DNA from: Oscillospiraceae bacterium
GTDB lineage: Bacteria > Bacillota > Clostridia > Oscillospirales > Oscillospiraceae
Length of the DNA: 64,000 nt
Direction: 5' to 3'
Assembly (NCBI GenBank): GCA_910575505.1
Contig: CAJTFK010000003.1
Location: 172,291-236,290, forward strand
The notes beneath the pieces were generated by a model. The model was not told where the DNA came from. It saw nothing but the letters and a program-made list of their open reading frames with translations, and ran no database searches. The position numbers were made by a program, and so were the translations under genes. The first letter of the stretch is position 1. Each line of letters opens with the position of its first letter. Below, one piece after another: positions 34,701 to 42,296 of this stretch.

Positions 34701-36292
34701 ACCGGACGGACTTCAACAGCTTCTTCCGCAAGACCTACAGCAATTACCAGCTCAGCTATGTGGAATTCCGCCAGCCCACGACCTCGGAGTTCTCCGACAG
34801 TGACGGCACGTTCTACACCGGATACGGCACCAGCTACGCCAATTCCTTCCGCCGCACCACCCTGGCGGACGCCCGGTTCTACTACAACAGCGGCGACGCG
34901 GGCCGGAACGACTATGCGCTGGACGACCTGACCTTTGCCGCCGCCAGCGCCTTCACCGGCAAGGTGACCCTGCACTTTACCGCCTACGGCACAAATTCCC
35001 GCTCTGTGGAGGGCACCGTGGTCATCACCCCCGCCGGCGGCGCGTCCTCCAGCCTGGTGGGCAGCATCCGCTACAATATCACGGCGGGAAACAACCTCCA
35101 GATCAACGCCAACGACCTGGCCAAATTCTATAAAACCAGCGGCTATACCACGGACGCCCTGCAATATGTGACATTCAGCGACGTGCCCGCCGCCGGAGCC
35201 CTGTACTACAACTACTACAGCGCCAGCGGCTACGGCACCGCCACCCGGGAGCAGATCACCGCCGCCAACCGCAGCGCCCGGAGCTTCTACATGAGCCCCA
35301 CATCCGCCAGCCAGTACGCTCTGACGGAACTGACCTATGTGCCCAGCGGCAGCAACTACTGCGCGGTGATCCCCTTCACCGCCTACGGCACCGGCGGACG
35401 CAGCGTCACCGGCAGCATCCTCATCAGTGTGACCTCCACGGCGGTGTCCGAGGTCTACGGCGTGACGCCCAGGGGCGTGGCTGTGAACTTCCCCGCCAGC
35501 TCCATCTACACGGCGGTGGCCTCCGCCACCGGCAGCGCCCTCAGCGGCATCCAGCTTCTGAAGCTGCCCGCCTCCAATGTGGGCACGATCTATGCAGGGT
35601 CCGGAAACACCCCCGCCGACACCAAGACGGTCTACACCTACAATACCGGCTCCCAGCAGATGGGCCAGCTGCGCTTTGTTCCCACCGGCACCTACACCGG
35701 CCCGGTGGAAATCCCCTACGCGGCCCTGAACGCCAACGGCACCCCCATCGCCTCCGGCGTGTTCTCCCTGGGTGTGCTGAACAGCCGGAAGTCCTTCCGG
35801 GACGTGACCACGTCCACCTGGTGCTATAAGTACGTCACCGAGCTTGCGGACGCCTCGGTCATCGACGGCTACGCCAACGGCAGCTTCATGCCCAACAACA
35901 CCATCACCTATGGCGCGGCGCTGAAGCTGGTCATGCTGGCCGCCGGCTATCCCGAGCAGGCCCCCACCGTCAAGGGCAGCGTATTCAGCGGCTATCTGGC
36001 CCGGGCTCAGGCCGACGGTCTGGTGACCCGCACCAACGTAAACCTCGGCGCCCCCATTACCCGGCTCCAGGTGGCCCAGCTGGCCGCCGGCGCGCTGAAG
36101 CTGGACATCAATAACCTCTCCAGCGTCAAGCCCTTTACGGACACCTCGGACGTCTATGTTCAGGCTCTGAACGCAGCGGGCATCATCGAGGGATATTTCA
36201 GCAACGGCGTCAGCACCTATAAGCCCGGAAACACCCTGACCCGGGGACAGGTTTCCGCCATTGTCTGGAGAATGCGGAACTACAACAAATAA
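31766..36292 (+). CDS. Giant SLH repeat protein (surface adhesin-like)
   Basis: 1508 residues from ATG 31766 (GGAGGGA six bases ahead), beginning with signal peptide MNGFWKKTGKRFSSALLALV ending PAAMA. Order: four or five short Cys-pair repeats (CSECGAQ, CSVCNYSW, CADCGKTY, CTRCHQ, CTVCGF; about 35-240) like zinc ribbons; an InlB-type B repeat (about 245-345) starting YTVTFMNGG; then at least seven copies of a roughly 110-120 residue beta repeat containing VAPGKSVSFKRADFNE, TIRYVTFSAPS, YYSDSKEGDYALDDLTF and IPFRAYYSSSDYEEGTLKI, the last copies diverging; and three SLH repeats from about 1340 (VIDGYANGSFMPNNTIT, YFSNGVSTYKPGNTLTRGQ). Probably a wall-attached fibre; ligand unknown. Confidence 0.85.
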   Translation: MNGFWKKTGKRFSSALLALVLVLSLMPAAMAEPATRDHEHGFDSYGMDDSSHWQVCSECGAQSPSEPHNKDSSTVDREATCYQKGTTKYTCSVCNYSWTEEDIPATEQHSYEGEWVGNDTTHQRKCVTPGCTSLSAAQNHRPINNGIPHDPTCTKDGYTEHTCADCGKTYTVKTASALGHTDPDSAGKCTRCHQIIHSHTYNSAWQFDNTNHWKECSCGAKGSTGKHTGPNASGQCTVCGFQMGSATTYTVTFMNGGTAHDVKSNIAPNGKVSGLTNPSKPSAAASGTYTFYGWTTSSSGGSSKGVYTGQSPVYSSSQVMNLSVTGNTTYYALFSLKATSQNFTVSAGTTSGTTVGGSIRSEISSRFSSLTGQSSFNSVSFSNPRGSSYGVLYANSSKGTLGTGSYSYSSVANLYFVPGSSSGYTVNYTAADSYGNSVAGTITISGTSSSKSSTITYSVAPGGTVDFKTSDFREAYRAMSGDTSTPRWITFSPTSSYANFDGAIYSGSREMTRSILDDGTAFYYSDSDYGRYALNTLNFKATDRARNGDELSMTFEAWYNKSVSYKGTLKIVVDGKSNQDGDVTYRVAPGKSVTFDRSDFNEAYQDLSGTSRTIRYVEFKAPSAYNSFAGKLNVSGKTDFTRNDLSYGGLQFYYNSSSYGDYALDDVRFTATSSARDGDTLEIPFRAYYSGSDYEEGALKIIIDKDESDDTVAYEVAPGKSISFKRADFNEVYQDLSGSSRTIRYVTFSAPSSYTNFNGELYAGRTSFSRSDLTHSKTFFYYSDSKEGDYALDDLTFQATSSARDGDSISIPFRAYYSSSDYEEGTLKITVSTSSGSSIAYEVAPGGSVDFKPDDFNNVYRSLSGTSRTIRYVVFSAPSAYASFAGSMYAGNTALTRSNLSYSQTKFYYNSASYGSYALNTLSFRADSGAKNGSTLSIPFRACYSDTDYEEGTLKITVNTSAGGDISYTVTPNKTVNFDRTDFNSFFRKTYSNYQLSYVEFRQPTTSEFSDSDGTFYTGYGTSYANSFRRTTLADARFYYNSGDAGRNDYALDDLTFAAASAFTGKVTLHFTAYGTNSRSVEGTVVITPAGGASSSLVGSIRYNITAGNNLQINANDLAKFYKTSGYTTDALQYVTFSDVPAAGALYYNYYSASGYGTATREQITAANRSARSFYMSPTSASQYALTELTYVPSGSNYCAVIPFTAYGTGGRSVTGSILISVTSTAVSEVYGVTPRGVAVNFPASSIYTAVASATGSALSGIQLLKLPASNVGTIYAGSGNTPADTKTVYTYNTGSQQMGQLRFVPTGTYTGPVEIPYAALNANGTPIASGVFSLGVLNSRKSFRDVTTSTWCYKYVTELADASVIDGYANGSFMPNNTITYGAALKLVMLAAGYPEQAPTVKGSVFSGYLARAQADGLVTRTNVNLGAPITRLQVAQLAAGALKLDINNLSSVKPFTDTSDVYVQALNAAGIIEGYFSNGVSTYKPGNTLTRGQVSAIVWRMRNYNK

Positions 36293-36316
36293 GCGGTTTC
36301 CGGTGGAACACCGGAG

Positions 36317-36340
36317 AAGGCCCGCCGTACGGCGGGCCTT
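36317..36340 (+). terminator. Hairpin after the SLH adhesin gene
   Basis: AAGGCCCGCCG / CGGCGGGCCTT perfect palindrome 25 bp after the stop; weak T content afterwards. Confidence 0.6.
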
Positions 36341-36367
36341 CCGCTTGACGAAAGGAGCAGGTCACTT

Positions 36368-36871
36368 ATGTACGACGAACTGACCGCAGTGGACATCCGG
36401 AAAATGAAGGAGGAGCTGGAGCACCGCATCCAGGTTCTCCGTCCCCAGCTGATTGAGGAGGTTCAGACCGCCAGGGCCTTCGGCGACCTCAGCGAGAACT
36501 TTGAGTACAAATGCGCCAAGCAGGCGAAAAACCGCAACGACAGCCGCATCCGCTATCTGGAGCAGATGATCCGCACCGCCAGGGTCATCGAGGTGAAGGA
36601 CCGGGAGGACGCCGTGGGTCTCTTTGACCGGGTCACGGTCTACAATGAGATGCTCAAAAAGGAGATGGTCCTTCGAGTTGTCACCACGCTCCGCCAGGAC
36701 GCGCTGAAGGGCCTCATCAGCAAGGAGTCCCCCGTCGGGCAGGCCCTGCTGGGGAAGCGGGCAGGGGACCGGGTTCAGATCACGCTTGATTCAGGAGCCG
36801 GTTATTTTATGGAAATCCGGTCCATCGAAAAAGGGGAGGACGATGAATCCCTGGAGATCAGCCGCTATTAG
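36368..36871 (+). CDS. GreA/GreB-family transcript cleavage factor
   Basis: 167 residues, AAAGGAGCAG site. The N-terminal coiled coil carries ARAFGDLSENFEYKCAKQ, corresponding to the ARAQGDLSENAEY tip of GreA with its Asp and Glu; the C-terminal FKBP-like domain has SPVGQALLGKRAGDRVQI. Gre factors enter the secondary channel of RNA polymerase and stimulate cleavage of backtracked RNA. The conserved acidic tip suggests function; it may be an accessory paralogue rather than the main GreA. Confidence 0.88.
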   Translation: MYDELTAVDIRKMKEELEHRIQVLRPQLIEEVQTARAFGDLSENFEYKCAKQAKNRNDSRIRYLEQMIRTARVIEVKDREDAVGLFDRVTVYNEMLKKEMVLRVVTTLRQDALKGLISKESPVGQALLGKRAGDRVQITLDSGAGYFMEIRSIEKGEDDESLEISRY

Positions 36872-36993
36872 GGCCGGCTTCAAGCTCCCGTACAGCCCTG
36901 TATTCCGAAGGGGGTACGCCGCATTCCAACGGTTCATAAAAACGGAGCTCTTTTTCAAAACAGCAAACGTTTCAGCACGGGACGGCATCCTGA

Positions 36994-37022
36994 TTGACGG
37001 ACGCCGTCCCTTATTTTATAAT
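36994..37022 (+). promoter_or_regulatory. Promoter of yjdF
   Basis: TTGACG (36994-36999), 17 bp, TATAAT (37017-37022). The -35 lies inside a hairpin (GGGACGGC at 36980-36987 with GCCGTCCC at 37003-37010) that may end the greA transcript. Confidence 0.8.
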
Positions 37023-37029
37023 GGAAGCT

Positions 37030-37155
37030 GGCGGAGATAAAAACACAGCCCGGTTGGTAGTCCGGGCGGTTCCTGGGAAGTTCGCCCGCCCCAGGAGCTC
37101 AGTAACCTGCCTCCTTGGTTGTCCGTTCTCCGTGACGAACCGTTTCAAGGAGGAT
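37030..37155 (+). promoter_or_regulatory. Probable yjdF riboswitch leader
   Basis: About 130 nt between promoter and yjdF start, with stem GCCCGG (37048-37053) / CCGGGC (37062-37067), stem CCTGGG (37072-37077) / CCCAGG (37090-37095), and conserved-looking single-stranded segments AACACAG, GGTTCC and AGTAACC. A yjdF-class RNA that senses azaaromatic compounds is known upstream of yjdF genes in Firmicutes. The assignment rests on gene context and layout; I could not run a covariance model. Confidence 0.5.
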
Positions 37156-37161
37156 GTTTTT

Positions 37162-37581
37162 ATGGAAACCGGATACGCACAATTAACTGTCCGTTTTGAG
37201 CCGCCTTTCTGGACCCTTCTCTATGAGCGTAGCAGCGAACAGGGCTGGGAGGCCTGTCAGGTCACCTTCGGCGCAGAGCCCCGGGATGGCGAGGTCTACG
37301 CCTTTTTGCTGGAGCACTGGCGGCGTCTGTCCTTCAGCCCCTCTGTCACAGGAACACCGAGGAACGCCCGTCCCATTACGCCCAAGCAGGCCCGCAGGGA
37401 AGCGCGCAGGGCCACCGCTCCCCGGGCCATGGGCACAAAAGCTCAGCAGGCCCTGACCCTCCAGCGGGAGCAGGGGAAGGAAGCCCGCCGGGTCCGCAGC
37501 CGTGCCGAAAAGGACGCGGAAGAGGCCCGGCGTTTCGCCCGGAAGCAGGAGAAGCGGAGGGAAAAGCGCAAGGGACATTAA
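37162..37581 (+). CDS. yjdF: YjdF family protein (DUF2992)
   Basis: 139 residues from ATG 37162 (AAGGAGG upstream); METGYAQLTVRFEPPFWTLLYER and VTFGAEPRDGEVYAFLLEHW are the family core. The C-terminal 65 residues are a highly basic Lys/Arg-rich helix (KEARRVRSRAEKDAEEARRF), likely coiled coil. Function of the family is not established; it is associated with responses to aromatic heterocycles through its riboswitch. Confidence 0.85.
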   Translation: METGYAQLTVRFEPPFWTLLYERSSEQGWEACQVTFGAEPRDGEVYAFLLEHWRRLSFSPSVTGTPRNARPITPKQARREARRATAPRAMGTKAQQALTLQREQGKEARRVRSRAEKDAEEARRFARKQEKRREKRKGH

Positions 37582-37595
37582 CCCAACGCAAAAAC

Positions 37596-37630
37596 AAAAA
37601 ACTCCTCTCAGGGCGAAGAGGAGTTTTTTT
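37596..37630 (+). terminator. Terminator after yjdF
   Basis: ACTCCTCT (37601-37608) / AGAGGAGT (37617-37624), flanked by A5 and T7. Strong intrinsic terminator, working in both directions. Confidence 0.9.
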
Positions 37631-37812
37631 GTGCCGCGCCTCGAGTCTGATATTGATGGACCATCCTCCCACGCGCTTATATGCCCCTCCCATACGCCAG
37701 CTTTTTTGCGCCCCGCCTCGGGCTCGATATTGATGATCCCTGATTCCACACAGCCCAAACCTCCCGGCTTAAGAGCCAAAAATTTTACGCCGCGCCTCTG
37801 ATTCATAATTTG
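37628..37812. repeat. Degenerate tandem repeats of about 78 bp
   Basis: Three related units begin near 37628, 37705 and 37784; each contains (C)GCC(G/C)CGCCTC followed by TCTGATATTGAT, CTCGATATTGAT or GATTCATAATTT. The rest of each unit has diverged. No gene is supported here; the minus strand stays open for several repeats but the peptide resembles nothing known. Confidence 0.5.
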
Positions 37813-37927
37813 CGGACGCTTCTCCCCACGCCCGGCAATTCCCGTTTCCTCACTCCGGCAGAATCTGGCCATAACCGCAGTGCCCCGCCCCCTGCATCAA
37901 ATTTCCACCTCTGGAGAACAGGAACAA

Positions 37928-37956
37928 TTGACTTTTTGCCCACCGGGTCCCATAAT
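37928..37956 (+). promoter_or_regulatory. Promoter of the CBS pyrophosphatase gene
   Basis: TTGACT (37928-37933), 17 bp, CATAAT (37951-37956), about 50 bp before the ATG at 38009. Confidence 0.7.
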
Positions 37957-38008
37957 AGAGATATCAAAAATGAAAGGCCGTCTGGCACGGTCAGGAAAGG
38001 GAACTGCT

Positions 38009-39622
38009 ATGGATACCATTTATATCACCGGACATCGGAACCCGGATACCGATTCCATTGTCTCCGCCATGGCCTACGCGGCGCTGAGAAACGCCCTGGG
38101 CGACCGGCGCTATCAGGCCGCCCGGCTGGGCCAGGTCAGCGACGAGACGCAGATTGTGCTGGACCGTTTCGGTTTCCAGCCCCCCAAGCTGATTCACAAT
38201 GTGCGGACCCAGGTCCGGGACCTGGATTATGATACGCCCCCCACCCTTTCCGCCGCGGCTACCGTCAGCCGGGGCTGGCAGACCATGCAGAACGGGAAAA
38301 TCTCCGTCCTCCCTGTGGCCAATGAGGACGGCACCCTCTTCGGAACGCTTTCCGCCGGTGACGTGGCCAACTACGACATCACCTCTGTCCGGAATCCCTG
38401 TGTGGAGGACATTCCGGTTTATAACCTTCTCTCCGTGCTGGAGGGCAAGATTCTGAACGAGGGCAGCAATGTGCAGGAGGTGATTTCCGGCGAGGTGACC
38501 ATCGCCCTGCCCACCGGACGGGAAAATCTGCTGTTTTCCAACAAAAACAGCATCGTGGTCTGCGGCGACCAGCCGGACATGATCCGCCGGGCTCTGGACC
38601 TCCAGGTGAACTGCGTCATCGTCTGTCAGGCGGAGGTCTCCCCGGAGCTGCTGGAGACCGCCGGCGAAACCTGCATCGTCTCCACCCCCATCGACGCCTA
38701 TCAGGCGCTCCGGCTGATTTTCCACGCCGTGCCCATCTCCCGGGTCTGCAAGAGCGGGGACCTGGTCTGCTTCCATCTGGACGATTATATCGACGACGTA
38801 CAGAACACGGTTCTGGAAAGCCGGTTCCGGGCCTATCCCATTCTGGACGAGAACGAACAGGTGGTGGGCATGCTGTCCCGGTTCCACCTGCTGCGCCCCC
38901 GGCGGAAGCGGGTGGTTCTGGTGGACCACAATGAGAAATCCCAGTCCGTCATCGGTCTGGACCAGGCGGAAATCCTGGAGATCATCGACCACCACCGCCT
39001 TGCGGACATCGAAACCAAAAACCCCATTCACGTCCGGAACGAGGCAGTGGGCAGCACCAATACCATCATAGCCGAGATGTACCAGGAAAAGGGCCTGATG
39101 CCCACCGCCAACATGGCGGGCCTCATGGCCGCCGCCATTGTGTCGGACACCGTCATGTTCAAGTCCCCCACCTGCACCCAGCGGGACATCGACATGGCGG
39201 GCCGGCTCTCCCGCATCGCCAGCGTCAAGCTGGAAGACCTGGGGCAGGCCATTTTCTCCGCCAGCTGCGGCGACGACAAAACCGCCGAGGTCATTCTCGG
39301 CACCGACTATAAGGAATTCCACATCGCCGGGCACAACCTGGCCGTCAGCCAGGTGACCACCATGGACTCCGAGCGGCTGCTGAACCGGCAGAAGGAGTTT
39401 TTCGAGGTCATGGACCGTCTTCTGAAAAAGCAGGGGCTGAACACCGTGGTCTTCATGATTACCGATGTGCTGCTGGAGGGCACCCACCTCCTCTTCACCG
39501 GCGACGAGGACACCATCCGGCAGGCCTTCTCCATCAAGGGGGAGGAGAATTCCGCCTTCCTGCCCAAGATTATGTCCCGGAAAAAACAGGTCATTCCCAT
39601 GCTGTCGGCCCTTTGGGGCTGA
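38009..39622 (+). CDS. Manganese-dependent inorganic pyrophosphatase with CBS and DRTGG domains
   Basis: 537 residues from ATG 38009 (GGAAAGGGA). Family II (DHH) PPase split by a regulatory insert: ITGHRNPDTDS at the start binds Mn with its His and Asp; then CBS pair and a DRTGG-like domain (about 70-300); then VLVDHNEKSQSV, EIIDHHRLAD (DHH motif) and the C-terminal DHHA2 domain with SRKKQVIPML, where RKKQ binds the substrate. CBS-PPases of clostridia are regulated by adenine nucleotides. It hydrolyses PPi to pull biosynthesis forward. Cytosolic. Confidence 0.95.
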   Translation: MDTIYITGHRNPDTDSIVSAMAYAALRNALGDRRYQAARLGQVSDETQIVLDRFGFQPPKLIHNVRTQVRDLDYDTPPTLSAAATVSRGWQTMQNGKISVLPVANEDGTLFGTLSAGDVANYDITSVRNPCVEDIPVYNLLSVLEGKILNEGSNVQEVISGEVTIALPTGRENLLFSNKNSIVVCGDQPDMIRRALDLQVNCVIVCQAEVSPELLETAGETCIVSTPIDAYQALRLIFHAVPISRVCKSGDLVCFHLDDYIDDVQNTVLESRFRAYPILDENEQVVGMLSRFHLLRPRRKRVVLVDHNEKSQSVIGLDQAEILEIIDHHRLADIETKNPIHVRNEAVGSTNTIIAEMYQEKGLMPTANMAGLMAAAIVSDTVMFKSPTCTQRDIDMAGRLSRIASVKLEDLGQAIFSASCGDDKTAEVILGTDYKEFHIAGHNLAVSQVTTMDSERLLNRQKEFFEVMDRLLKKQGLNTVVFMITDVLLEGTHLLFTGDEDTIRQAFSIKGEENSAFLPKIMSRKKQVIPMLSALWG

Positions 39623-39632
39623 CCGGCGGGCG

Positions 39633-39881
39633 TTAAAACTCCTCCAGCAGCTGAGCCATCAGCCGGGCGCCGAAGCGGACGCCTTTATAAAAGGATTTTT
39701 CTGCCTGTCTGTCCGCAAGAGCCTCAATGCTGGGCGCCAGGGCCTTCGCGGCAGCTTCCTCCACGGCGCGGAGCTGAATTGCAATCTTCCGCTCCTCCTC
39801 ACTTTGAGGATTTTCCAGAGAGGAAACCGTCTCCAGTGCGAGAGGGTCGTCGTGATAAATGGCCTTTAAAAGATTCGACAT
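39633..39881 (-). CDS. Small helical protein, DUF6809-like
   Basis: 82 residues from ATG 39881 (AAGGGGTG ahead). It is nearly all helix; MSNLLKAIYHDDP at the start and FYKGVRFGARLMAQLLEEF at the end resemble small clostridial proteins of the DUF6809 type, whose role is unknown. It is divergent from an XRE gene, with a shared 70-bp AT-rich regulatory gap. Confidence 0.6.
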   Translation of the reverse strand: MSNLLKAIYHDDPLALETVSSLENPQSEEERKIAIQLRAVEEAAAKALAPSIEALADRQAEKSFYKGVRFGARLMAQLLEEF

Positions 39882-39932
39882 AAGTTTCACCCCTTTTTCA
39901 AAAAACTATTCGTGCGTTATGCTGATGGTAAC

Positions 39933-39947
39933 ACGCATATAGTGCGT
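39933..39947. promoter_or_regulatory. Operator-like inverted repeat upstream of XRE gene
   Basis: ACGCA (39933-39937), TATAG, TGCGT (39943-39947). A related half-site TGCGT lies at 39913-39917. Located between the divergent small-protein and XRE genes, consistent with autoregulation. Confidence 0.5.
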
Positions 39948-39961
39948 TGTCAAGAGGTTTT

Positions 39962-40216
39962 ATGGAAGTTAAAGCTATTTTTGGAGAAAGGCTCCGGGAG
40001 CTGCGGCAGAAAGCTGGGCTCCAGCAAAATGAATTGGGAGAAAAGCTTGGATTGTCAAGCAACGGAATCGGTATGATGGAGCGGGGCCACCGGGGGACCA
40101 CGATTGAAAAGGTAGTCTTGCTGGCGAAGTATTTTCACGTATCCGCGGACTATCTGCTGGGCATCACTGACGACCCCACATGGCGGGGCAGTCCCGGAGA
40201 ACAGGCGGACACATAA
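39962..40216 (+). CDS. XRE-family transcriptional regulator
   Basis: 84 residues from ATG 39962. Helix-turn-helix: FGERLRELRQKAGLQQNELGEKLGLSSNGIGMMERGHR, then ILLAKYF-type helix with VSADYLLGITDDP, the standard ending of small Cro/CI-like regulators. Moderately AT-rich compared with neighbours, suggesting a recent arrival. Probably represses itself and the divergent small gene. Confidence 0.85.
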   Translation: MEVKAIFGERLRELRQKAGLQQNELGEKLGLSSNGIGMMERGHRGTTIEKVVLLAKYFHVSADYLLGITDDPTWRGSPGEQADT

Positions 40217-40253
40217 GTCCGCCCCCCGCGGGGTGCTTCAACAACAGAAGAGC

Positions 40254-40280
40254 AAAAACAGCCCAAAGGACCTGTTTTTC
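40254..40280 (+). terminator. Terminator after the first XRE gene
   Basis: AAAAACAG (40254-40261) / CTGTTTTT (40272-40279). Confidence 0.7.
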
Positions 40281-40389
40281 CCTTCTCCCTTTGGAATGGT
40301 ATCCAAATGGGGCTTGATGTAGTTGGTATAAAGCCATTTTATGAAGTCAGACATAATTTTTCTCTTTTCAAAGGACAATTAAATAATGG

Positions 40390-40424
40390 TTCTAATCATA
40401 GAATAGCACAATTGTTTAATTGTG
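40390..40424. promoter_or_regulatory. Two operator-like inverted repeats before the second XRE gene
   Basis: TTCTA-ATCA-TAGAA (40390-40403) and CACAATT-GTTT-AATTGTG (40407-40424), both perfect, 15 bp ahead of the ATG at 40439. The whole 40281-40438 stretch is unusually AT-rich for this genome. Confidence 0.55.
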
Positions 40425-40438
40425 TCAAAGGGGTAAGC

Positions 40439-40651
40439 ATGGAATTTTTGCTGAAAGAACGGCTGCGAGAACTGAGAAAAGAAAAATATGAAACACAAGT
40501 GCAGGTTGCCGCTGATATCGGCATCAAAGAGCAGCAATATCAAACATATGAAAGAGGCGTAAATCTTCCGAATTTAGAAAATACCTGGAAGCTGGCGGAC
40601 CACTTCGGAGTAAGCGTGGATTACCTGATAGGTCGGTCTGAGGAACGATAA
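40439..40651 (+). CDS. XRE-family transcriptional regulator
   Basis: 70 residues from ATG 40439 (AAAGGGG). LKERLRELRKEKYETQVQVAADIGIKEQQYQTYERG is the helix-turn-helix, followed by VSVDYLIGRSEER. AT-rich and unlike neighbours in base use. It lies 20 bp before the sigma-54 activator gene. Confidence 0.85.
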   Translation: MEFLLKERLRELRKEKYETQVQVAADIGIKEQQYQTYERGVNLPNLENTWKLADHFGVSVDYLIGRSEER

Positions 40652-40671
40652 GAAAAAAAGGAGGCCCCGTC

Positions 40672-42081
40672 ATGTCCCATACCCCCGATTTCACCGGTCT
40701 GTTTGACGACGGCATCAACCTCCGGGGCCTCTTTGACATCCTGAACCCGGAGAACAACCTGGTTTTGGCGGACGACATGATGCTCTCCGACGCCAAGGGC
40801 ATCATCCTCCGGGTCAGCGAGAGCTATGAGAGGAATTTCGGCTTTTCCCACGACTCCATCGTGGGCAAATCCGCCTTCGACCTGGAGGCCGACGGCACCT
40901 TTTCCCCCTGCGTCACGGCGGAGGTCATCCGCCAGCGGAAAAAAGTCACCGCCACACAGACCATCAACCACTCCCACAAAAATGTCATGACCGTGGGCAT
41001 CCCCCTGTTCGACAGCGCCGGCGAGCTGAAATTCGCCGTCTGCTTCAACACCGTGTCCATGGAGCAGATCAACACCATTCAGCGGAACTACCGCCATCTC
41101 CAGGACTCCCTCCAGCACTATTCCGAAGAGATCGCGGAGCTGCGGACCCGGGCCACCTCCACCAGCCTGATTTTCAGAAGCGCCCCCATGCAGCGGCTGT
41201 GGACCCTGATGCAGAACACGGCAAACACCAAAGCCAACATCCTCATCACAGGGGAAACCGGCGTGGGTAAAAGCGCCGTGGCAAAGGCCATCCACGCCAT
41301 GAGCAGCCGGGCCGACGGCCCCTTCATCGAGGTGAACTGCGCCGTCCTCCACGAGAACCTCATCGAATCCGAGCTCTTCGGCTATGAGAAGGGGGCCTTC
41401 ACCGGGGCCTCCAGCAGCGGGAAAATCGGCAAGATCGAGCTGGCCAACAACGGTACCCTCTTTCTGGACGAAATCGGGGAGCTTCCCGCCCACATCCAGT
41501 CCAAGCTGCTCCAGCTGATTCAGGAGAAGACCATCGAGCGGCTTTCCGGCACCAGGCGCATCGAGCTGAATTTCCGTCTGCTGGTAGCCACCAACCGAAA
41601 TCTGGAGGAGGCGGTCCAGCGGGGCCTGTTCCGCTCCGACCTCTTCTACCGGCTCAACGTCATCCGCATCCACATTCCGCCCCTCCGCCAGCGGCAGGAG
41701 GACATCCTCCCCCTGGCCCATCAGTTTCTGGCCCGGTTCTGCGGGGAGTACGACAGGAGCCTGACCTTCAGCCCCCGCCTCCAGGCCTTCCTGGAGCAGT
41801 ACGAGTGGCCCGGCAACGTCCGCCAGCTGGAAAATCTGGTGGAGCGTCTGGTGATTACCTGCCAGGACCCCATCATCGACCTGGGCCAGCTGCCCCAGGA
41901 ATTCACCGGCGAGGCCGCCCCCGCCGCCGCCTCCGGGACCCTGGCGGAGCGGATGGACGCCTACGAGGGTCAAATCATCCGGGAGTCCTTCCGCCGCTGG
42001 GGCACCACCGCCGCCGTGGCCCGGGAGCTGGGCATCTCCCAGGCCACTGCCTCCCGGAAAATCGCAAAATACGCCCGGTGA
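40672..42081 (+). CDS. Sigma-54-dependent transcriptional activator (PAS-AAA-HTH)
   Basis: 469 residues, AAAGGAGG site. An N-terminal PAS-like sensor (about 30-130), then an intact AAA+ domain: Walker A GETGVGKS (194-201), the GAFTGA loop (241-246), Walker B GTLFLDEIGELP and the arginine-finger region LFYRLNVIRIHIPPLR. A short C-terminal helix-turn-helix, AAVARELGISQATASRKIAKYAR. All residues for remodelling sigma-54 holoenzyme are present. Immediately upstream of rpoN, separated by a mobile-like repeat. The inducing signal is unknown. Confidence 0.95.
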   Translation: MSHTPDFTGLFDDGINLRGLFDILNPENNLVLADDMMLSDAKGIILRVSESYERNFGFSHDSIVGKSAFDLEADGTFSPCVTAEVIRQRKKVTATQTINHSHKNVMTVGIPLFDSAGELKFAVCFNTVSMEQINTIQRNYRHLQDSLQHYSEEIAELRTRATSTSLIFRSAPMQRLWTLMQNTANTKANILITGETGVGKSAVAKAIHAMSSRADGPFIEVNCAVLHENLIESELFGYEKGAFTGASSSGKIGKIELANNGTLFLDEIGELPAHIQSKLLQLIQEKTIERLSGTRRIELNFRLLVATNRNLEEAVQRGLFRSDLFYRLNVIRIHIPPLRQRQEDILPLAHQFLARFCGEYDRSLTFSPRLQAFLEQYEWPGNVRQLENLVERLVITCQDPIIDLGQLPQEFTGEAAPAAASGTLAERMDAYEGQIIRESFRRWGTTAAVARELGISQATASRKIAKYAR

Positions 42082-42107
42082 GGCCACCCCCGGTCCGCCG
42101 TCTGTCA

Positions 42108-42268
42108 GAGCCTGATTAAAATCCATCGAAACGCCGTCACAGGGCATCTTTTTCCGCCGATGCTGCGTTGGTTTGACTTGAAATCCGCCAGAATTCCTGC
42201 GTCAAACCGCCTTGCCCGGCAAAAAAATCTGCCCCAATCCGGCACTCCGCCGGATTTTAAACAGGCTC
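42108..42268. mobile_element. 161-bp MITE-like inverted-repeat element, copy 1
   Basis: Terminal inverted repeats GAGCCTGATTAAAATCC (42108-42124) and GGATTTTAAACAGGCTC (42252-42268) match at 16 of 17 positions, flanked by TCA on both sides (42105-42107, 42269-42271), a possible target duplication. Inner arms also pair (GGTTTGAC / GTCAAACC). No coding capacity. The internal block TTTTTCCGCC...CGCCAG...CCTGC is shared with the element at 51713-51873, which has the same length. Confidence 0.65.
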
Positions 42269-42296
42269 TCAGTGAGAGAGAAAAAGGAGCCGTTTC

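Noticed and set aside
32297..35164. 955-codon minus-strand open frame
   Set aside because: Antisense shadow of the repeat adhesin; its repeats mirror the plus-strand repeats.
37183..37872. Long open minus-strand frame across yjdF and the repeats
   Set aside because: It is antisense to the recognisable yjdF gene, and its peptide resembles no family; it is a shadow frame of GC-rich DNA plus tandem repeats.
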